Position numbers and translations under genes: made by a program
From: Lepidonotus clava
Taxonomy: Eukaryota; Annelida; Polychaeta; Phyllodocida; Polynoidae
DNA: 64,000 bases
Assembly (NCBI GenBank): GCA_936440205.1
Contig: OW387136.1
Span: 14,046,788 to 14,110,787, forward strand
Direction of reading: 5' to 3'
The notes under the pieces: model-generated
The model's input: the letters and a program-made list of their open reading frames with translations, nothing else
Told to the model about the DNA's origin: nothing
The model's database searches: none
Shown: positions 37,601 through 47,100 of the stretch, piece by piece
Layout of the letters: each line of letters opens with the position of its first letter
Position numbering within the stretch: the first letter of the stretch is position 1

Positions 37601-40600
37601 GTCTCAGGTTTGGTCGGGAACTGGAGGAAAATATGACATACATTATTTTGTTTGAATTGCTTTATTATAACTACAATTCCATTGACTTGAACATTCATTT
37701 GTTGTGGAAGGAAACATACTTCTTAATCGTTGTGTATACGTCTCAATGTGCAATTCTGGGAAACTAGACACTACCGACACTGATAGGCCTAATTAATGGT
37801 TGGAACTAATCAAGCGGCTAAAAGAACTGTTTCGCTTCCTCAACGATATTCACAAAAATAATGAAATTCACAAAAATAATGAAATACAGAACGAAAAAAG
37901 ACAATTTAATAAATCTTAATCAACAGTCCGGTTAGACCTTGTAGCGCTTCCTTTTCCGAAAAATGTCAAGCAATCTGGCCAGAAGAAACAGAGTCAATTG
38001 AATAGTTTATTACATTTTATGAAAAGGTTACCCAAAACTAAACCAACCTTTCTGTCTAGTTCCTCAATGTCCTTCGATTCGTCATTGCGGTCATCCGGTG
38101 GTAGGTGCTTATCAAACAACGTCTTCAGCACCCTGTCCATCCCCTCCACACGGCCCCCCACCTCCAGTAGGTTGACCGACTGACCAAACAGGTTGACCGT
38201 CAGGTTGACCGACCCCGCCCGGGGGACAAACGACTCGGCTGACCACAGGAGGTCAGACTCGAACTGTAAAACATAATATATTCAGTAATTATAATGTACA
38301 TTGTCATACCCCTACAATTAATTATCAAATACAAATATATAAATCCAGCTTTTTGTTTTTAGACATGTTGTATGAGTGATCATTCATACAACATTTCTCA
38401 ATTTTTACGTGATTACAACACAACTTGGTCACAACGGTTGTGATTAGGTGTGACGTTGTGATAACGTTGTGACAACGTAATTGTGTTTGCTGGATTTGCG
38501 CAAAGTTATGACAACGCGAAAATGGCCCGTAGTGCTGAATGTACTAACGTTTAATAGCGCGAAAATATACACGTTTACAGTTTATCCCTTACCTGCCCGC
38601 CAACCCCAAACCGCTCCGAGTAGTAGGACTTTTCTACGTTCCTGGAGTACTTCCTCTTGTCCAGGTCATACTTGGCCCTCAGGGGTCGGGCCCTCAGGAG
38701 GGCCCTCAGGTCCTGTTTGAAGGGGCTGGAGGACTCCTGGAGGTTCGTCAGGTGCGTCCACACGAAGGAACCAACCTGAGATTTGGAGTGAGAAAAGTGA
38801 GTGGTTGTCAGTTTTGTAGAGTGTTTCGAATATGACAGAAGGAAACATAACAAATACTTGTATTGGGCAAATTTCAGATACAAGGTGTTTATGAAAGCTC
38901 TTTATAGATATGATTACTTTGGTTGCGTCAAATAATAACTTGCCACTTTGGAATGGAGGATATCCAGTCAAATTGAAATCTAAATAAAAAGAATTACGCC
39001 TACCCCTTGAACATTTTTACAAGGAATCGCTAATTCTCCCTACCACGGATAGTTAATTTACAGTATTTTAGGGGCCTGCAGGCTAATTTGGGCTGAATTT
39101 GTCGACAAATTCTCTGGAAAACCTATAGAAAATAAACAAATAATTGCGATATATCCATCTACAATGAATTAATTTTTAAATGGCTCAGGAAATATTGATG
39201 GATATGGATACTAAAATAAAAAATATTGATGGCTAGTTTTTCACAATGTTATTCTTAAAATAATGGTACAATTCATGAAAATTCCTATGCTAAAGCATTG
39301 AGTCTTGTCGACATATTACCCAGCATGAATCCTGTTTCAGGCTAATCTGCAGGTAAAACTTGAGAAATGCTATCCGTGGTCATAATCAATTACCCGAGGC
39401 GCTTGTGTAGGTAATTACTCAAAATGAAAATTCCGTCAAAACAAGATAAAGATAGCTTAGGTTTTAGAGAAGTTTTCCACCAACCTGGTTGGTCTCCTCG
39501 GCCTCCAGGCGGGCTCTGACCCTCTGGAGGAGGGTGTCCGTGGGGCAGGCCATCAGGGCCAGGTAGGCGTGGATCCTTAGCTCGGAGTCCAGCTCCACGT
39601 CCTCATACAAACGGTGCAGTCCTGACCGCTGTAAAATATAGACAATCGGTAGGAGGTTTGAATGATTTAAAGGAGAAAAGTTTTATCATTCCCATTCCAA
39701 ACCCAGCCTCCTCCCAATGTAACCGATGTTTTTGATTGGACAAATTACATTAACTGAATTGTATTGGATATTTTTCATTTTCCTTCTTGTGCTAAAATCT
39801 ATAGGTCATCGGTACTGCATGCCATTACGTATGCCTCACGTAATAATGTACGGTTACGTTACTGCATGCCTAACGGGCTGATAAACTTAACGATAGAATG
39901 ACAATGCCTGAATTCCTGCGAGTCTGTAAAGGGCAAAAACATGTAAAAATGGAGATGCAAGTCTGTAAACTGGATTTCAGTTCCTGAAAAAGGTTCAGAA
40001 ATGTACTTCCTTCAGAGTTACAAGAATGTGATGTACTCAATCTGCAAATAAGCTAGAAACAAAACTTACAAGGAAAAACCTATGTAAGTTCAGAAAGTGT
40101 TCCTAGAACCAGTTTGTACTTGTAAATACCCTCGAAATTGGCAAAAGTTACAAGAAATATTTGCAGTACCTCCAGAAGTACTGTAAGTAACTGTTGATTA
40201 TATCAATTTAGTGAAATTTAGCATTGATTTACAAAGAGCCAAAATTATCAAAACAGTTTTCTTGAGATTAAATGATAAGAAAAATTTAAAAGAAAGGTTA
40301 ATAGACAATTTTTTTTTAAATATAGATTTTTTAAAATCTGTCAAAAGTGCCACAGGGAAATGGGATCAACATAACATCACTCTTTTATTGGGTTGGTGTA
40401 ATTGTAATGAGCACTATTTCATAGAATTTCTGCACAGATAGGAATGGGAGCATCAGGATACAGAGAGGCACTGATCTACATTTAGGAATCTGTAACTCAT
40501 TTCCTAGCTGACAACTTTGTTTACTTGCTATTCCAAGTGTTTCACATCTTTTATCACTTACACCTTTATATTATCCCTTTCTACAACACACATAAATAGT

Positions 40601-43600
40601 GTATGAGCAGTACTGATGTTTAAAAAATGTTATTTCCATTATATTCAGCCATGTACACTATTTTAAATGACATAAGCAAGAGTGGTAAGTGCTTACAAGG
40701 TTGTAAGATACTTACTGGAGACGTGCTTCTGATCTGTAAAACCTACCCTACTATTTGGGAACAGGAGTCAGAAGATACAGACCCAGAGCACCACCCCAGT
40801 AACTTTTACAGACTATAGTTACAGACTTGCAATTTTGAGTTAGGAATTCGGGGAATGTATACGCCTAATAATACTAAGCTGGAGGATTCTCATCACGAGG
40901 GCAATTTTCCATATTTTCAATGATGAATATTCAATCTAGGCCTACACGTGTCCGCTATGTTGTAAGCAAATTATATTCCGTGATCACTGTTACAAACCAT
41001 ATTACTAAAATTCACATTAATAAGTGTGGGACCAGGGTAGCTCTTTGAAAAATATTTATGGCCGAAAACCAACGAAGGAAAAGATAGACACACACAGGCC
41101 CCATACAAATTATAAAATTAACTCTTTGAACTTCTTCAATAATAAGGAATTCAGTGAATCATCGAGGGATAGGCCTACCCATGCACGAAATGCAATGCAT
41201 AACGTCTAAAAAGGGGTTAAGAAATTAAGAATAGGCCTAAAGATTAAGAATACGAGATTATAGGTTATCAATAAAAAGAATAGAAAAGAAAAACGCTTAC
41301 GTCAGCAGTACACCCAATCCGCCTAAAGGCCTGGACAGCGGCCACCCGGACGTCTATCCCCGCGCGCACATTCTCTGCGCATCGCGTCAGCGTCCCAACG
41401 GATAATTGCGCATGCCCAGTGTTGCCGAGGGCTCTGAGGGCAATTATCACCCTGGAGGAAGAGGAAGAGGAGGCCCTCACGGAGCAGTCGGTACCCAGCA
41501 TGCCGTGCAGAAGGTCGACGATAGCCCGCACCTAATAGGGACAAAAATAGATTATTATGCAAGCATTATAATTATCTAAGGTGGACTCAAGTTCATGAGC
41601 TTAAGGTGTGACTATCAAATCCGTTTGAGCGTGCATGTCTTATGGGATCAGTTAGCCTCCTGATGCTGCAATTTGAATTTAACACTATGATTAATTGGTG
41701 TAGGTACTACTAGGCTATGCCTCAACAATGCAAGTGCGTATATAAAACACATGAAAAAAGGCTGGTGTTTTTACCTATTTCGGCATTCTATGACTTAATC
41801 ATATAACTGAAATAACAAATTATCTAGCTACGCTGCTGTGGTTACATAATGCAACTGGGGGTTTGGTTTAGGCGTTTCTATGCCACTTCTAGATTACTTT
41901 TTAATCAGGGGTGGATCCAGCGGGGCCCAGGGGCCCTGACTGCCCCCCCCCCCTCCTCTTTTGGTGGAGAGTTAAACTTCACAATTGAACAATTATAATC
42001 GATTAAGTTATTTACCCCAGGGTAAATACATAGAGAAAAAGATACATTGCTATAAAGTGCGCGAAGGGGCCGAAATGCACGTAGTTTTATTTTATTTTTT
42101 TGTATTTAGTCATCTCTTTTAACACAAAAAAGTTCTTCCGATGCAGGTGATAACAAGAATGGTGATTACAATATGAACAATGATGGCAATAAAATATAAA
42201 ATATATAAGGTACCATACTATTCAGACTTACACAAATACTTAGACTAAATGCTGACACCCTTCCTTTTTTCTTTTTTTTTAAATCTTTTTTTCCGAATTG
42301 CTGTATCAAACCCTAGGTAACTTAACCACAAGATCAGTCTAGGAATGTGATATGTTTTTAAATGCATTGAATTGAATCCAATGCCTACCTGCCAGACCCT
42401 ACTGCAGTCAGCCCGGTGCCTACAGTAGTTGTTGACCATGGAGGAGACGGCCAGCGCCGCTCTGGAGGACACATCGGGCGACAGGCTGCTTCCCTGGAGG
42501 AGGGGGGTGACTTCGGCCAACATGGCGGCGGTGGGGGACTGGACGAAGGTCAGAGAGGTCATCCAGGCGGTCAGTTCTCCTCCAGTGACCTCTGAGGAGA
42601 GGATCTTGTCCTTGATGATCCGGGCCGAGGCTGCTGTACCCACCATGGGTATGGCGTCACGCAGCGAACGCCTGGAGGATTACACATGGGCGTATATTTT
42701 ATGGCCCTAGACCCTTAAATTCGACATGGCGACATGGCCATTTCTTAAAACCGACATGGGGCTTGGTGACATGAAGCAAAAATTAGGCTATATGACATGA
42801 CAGGAACCATTTCCTGAAATTAACATAGGACATGAGAAGTTCTTAGAAGCAACATAGGACATGAGAAGTTAATTGCCAAGGGACATCATAAGTTCATGCG
42901 ACATGGGGAACCCCCAATCAAGCGCCAATATTTTCGTAAGAATTAGGTAAGTTGGTAACTACTCGCTCTTTTATGAGTAGTGTCTGGTCATTGGTTATTC
43001 TCTTGACTAGTTATAATCACAAAACGTATTGATGTCGTTGTGAACCACTCTCAAAGAGAAATTGTTGGCTGTAAATTTTACTTTAAAAAAAAAAAAAGAA
43101 GATAGAATCTGTATACACAAGACACCTAGCCTATCATAACACATTTATTGATCAATTGTGACTAGACGAAACAGAAGGGTCGCTGGGTTGTAATGTTGTA
43201 GCGCATTCGTTGAGGTTTTCAAAAGGTATTGAGCATGTTATGCAATGTTGTACAATCATTCAGGAAGGTTTAATGACTCATACAGTAGGTAAAGTGAAAA
43301 ATACTAATTGGCCAATTATTCACTAATGGTATTTGTTGGTAATAATATATATATATGCCCGTTATTGATAAACATATAGGCATAGTTAGAGCGACTTTCT
43401 ATGATAGCACTTAACACTTGAGCAAAGAAATAATTATTATCCATAATTGGTATAGATCATGGAAATTATGTCTCCTATTTTTCTTTTTGTAAATGTGAAA
43501 GAACTATCAATTTCCATGGCAAAACAAAATGGAAGCTTGGTTTATTCTTATAAAAACGTACCTAAAACGTTGATAATAATCGAATATAACAATATAGTGT

Positions 43601-44071
43601 GAGTCCTCTGAGTAAACTCTCTAAAAAATGAATTTGCGTTCAATCATGTTGGACTCTAGCCTATTTCACAATGACACCCCTACTAAGAAAAGTCTCAATA
43701 ATCAAGAATTAGCACCACTTCATATTGTTAACATAATTATTCATACTCACTTGGCCTTTTCACATAGCTTCCCTCGCTGGAAACTGGCATACAGTGTCGT
43801 AAGGTCTGCCGCCTCAATACGTCTCAGTTTGTGGATCAGCTGGCTGAATGTAGAGGGCGCGTCGGAGCCGACGGCCGGTGGCGCCCCCTCCCGGCACATA
43901 CCGGAGAGCAGACGCTCGGCCTCCTGGCGGGCGGTTGGCGAACTATCCTGGGTTTTGGTGTGGTCGTAGAGCAGTGGTAGCATGTGCCCGACGGGACCTA
44001 AATTAAATGGACAATAAATATACCTAATAGAACTGGTCAAATTCTAGTAGTATTGTTACCATCTCAAAAAC

Positions 44072-44121
<50 letters not shown>

Positions 44122-47100
44122 TGTTATAATATCTTATGATCATTTACATCAGGCATAGGCCTATATTCAAACAAAGTTTCAGACCCCAATTACTGCAATT
44201 CAGCTTTTGCTAACGGAAATACAAAGAATGAATTGATATTTCATAGTTATTGAAGAAAAGCCTAATGTAACGAGCAAAAGGTCAATTAGAACTATGGGAT
44301 TGTTGCTTCATTACATACTATGAACTTTAAAGCTTATGGCCTCTACAATTATGTGTCAAACACTGGCGTCTTTCTTAAGTGTATATATACCCAGGTCACC
44401 TGATTGGTATTCCCCATGACATCAATCTGAATAGGCCTAAAGATAGGGTCTTTACACAGTTCTAAAGAAGTTCCAGGCTTATTCTTATACCAATTCTTAT
44501 GCTAATATCATTGTATACTATTCCTCAGATTCAATGTAAAACAAATCATCATGATGAAGAACTTACCCTCAATAGTATTGACGGCATCTCTTGTCCCTTT
44601 GTAGGTGAGTTTGGCCTTTACGTCGGTGGTGGCGCCACCGTCACCGGAGGAGAATGGTTTAAAGGTGTGAGTCTCGTGACACGTGGTTTGGAGCAGGATT
44701 CTACGAGAGTTGATAATCTGGGTACAGATATGGGTCCCCTTCATTAGGGACATGGACTGCAGCCTCTGGCAGGGGAAAAGAATAACCATTATCCGAATGT
44801 TATGGTTATAGGCCTATATAACGTTACATGCAGTGCAACATTGCAATGGTAAGTTGAAATGACATTACCGGGTGCCATCAAAATAACATAACAAGAGTTA
44901 AATAGAAATTAAAAACGAGAAACATTACTACAATATCATACAAATGCTGAATGCCTGTTTTACAGGGTTATGTGAGATAAACCTTTCATACTTTATGTGA
45001 AAAGTGCCACATATTTCATCAATATTAATAGCGATAGATTGATCTTGCAAACTGGTCATTACCAATATAACATGATCCTATACATTGACATGTCATTTAT
45101 GTCTACAAAAAAGTGTGATTTTAACGATGATATGACTATCAAGAGTTATTCAAATTCAATGCAACATCCTTCTAAGGCAATACTGGCAATTTCTAAAGGA
45201 ATTGCTGTTATCAACTTCACTATGTAGGCCGAAGGATTAACTTTCCCAGGGTTATTTAATTTACATTGAAATGTGGAATTCAGGAACACAATTATGATAT
45301 AATATGAAACGTTTCTTTTGGATTAGATGTGTGTGTGACGTGACTGTGGACTCGTATGGTCGAAAACCAATGAAAGGAATACCCATGGACCATCCCCTGG
45401 GCGGATAAAAATTTACCAAAATATGTTTCTTTTGGATGAAATGCAGAATCGATTTAGTCTAGGAAATGAGAGGGGGACTACAATGATATTAACAGACAGG
45501 TAAGCCTGGATTATTGGCTAAATAGAAATAGCCGTTTCCTGACCCTACCCCTTGAGTGGTGAAGGCGGTGCCCTGGAGGACGGTGTCGGCGTCCTGCCGC
45601 CCGGAGCAGGAGTCCAGGTCCCGCGTCCTCCTGACCGTGTGAGTCCCTTCTCTGCTCGTACCCAAAGCTTCATAGTGGACAAGACACTCTCCTGTCACGT
45701 CCGACTGAAAATCAATCGTTTAGAACATTTAATCGGAAATGCCAACCAAATTCTTACATTTTTTCTATCATTATATTGATTGCTCTTTATGGTTTAGATG
45801 GTTCATAAAATTAATCCTAAGAAACATGTGACTCTTTCCTAAACTAAATGTTTTGCTAAAAAATGCATCTTGTGTAGACGACGTTAAGGCCAAAGTACAT
45901 AGAACGATATTGGGTTAACGAAATTTGGTGACCACGAATTACATGCAACGATTTGGTAAATACTGGTAGTCAGTGGTAAAATCGCGCAGTAGCAATATCA
46001 AAATATGCGGGATAAACATAATATGAAGAATATAGTTATCAATTATAGAAATGCATTAATATGTGTGCTAAAAGACTCATTGTTGCCAATGTACTACTTT
46101 TCAAAGTTTTGTAATTTATTTAAAAGGGATGTACCCGCCTGACCCACGGCTAATCCTCCTATGTTTACTTTGAGACGATTGATAAACTGAATGCATAGGC
46201 CCGATCTTTATTTTAGTATAGTTATTGTGGAGTCCCCAAACTATGAAGTCGACAATCAATAGTGAACTCCTCAGTCTGTCATGTTGTTTGTTAATTGAGC
46301 CAAATGGACCATTCTCATTAGAGGGACAATGGTTGGGAGATTATCAAAATTTAACCTCAATCATAAAACCTTGTGATCCTTTTGGACTGAACTGGCCTTT
46401 CATTCCATTTAACAAAATCCTTTGGATCTAATCATGGATAAGTGGTGAAAAAAGAAAATAAAAAAATAATACTCAAATCAATATATGAGTTAAAAATTCC
46501 AGCTGAACATTTTTGACCAAATCTACTGCTATGTCTAACGTGTTGCGCCTAACATTTAAATCTTTTTATATCATTTCATCACAATATAAATCATCTGGGT
46601 TGCCTCTGGTTTTCAGATTTATTACATGTGAAATCGACATTAATTTTGAAATCTGAAGTACAAATACTTACCTCTCTAGTCCTGATGTCGACGGTGAAGT
46701 CATTCATGGCGTTCTGCAGGCCGGAGAGAACTGCCCTCTTGACGTTCAACACCCATGGCTCATCTGCCCCCTCCTCCAGGGTGGGACACAGGCCCTCCAC
46801 CCGCCCCCCGACGTAGGCGAACCGTAGGGGGTACCTCTCCAGGGCGGCGCTCAGCTCGCCCCCTCGGGGAACCCCCTCCAGGCGCGTGACGTCACTGGGA
46901 TCAGCGTCCTTGAGTGTGACGTCAGAGAGACGCAGGGTCATCTCACACCTGGAGAGAACCTGGAGGAACAGCAGGGTTAATATCATTAACTGTAAGAGGG
47001 TGAAGTTTTGTTATGAACATAGATTGAATAGTAGTTATGTGGGGAGAAACTTTTTTCCTAATTGAGATATAAAGGGACAAGATATCCGTAATCTATACTC

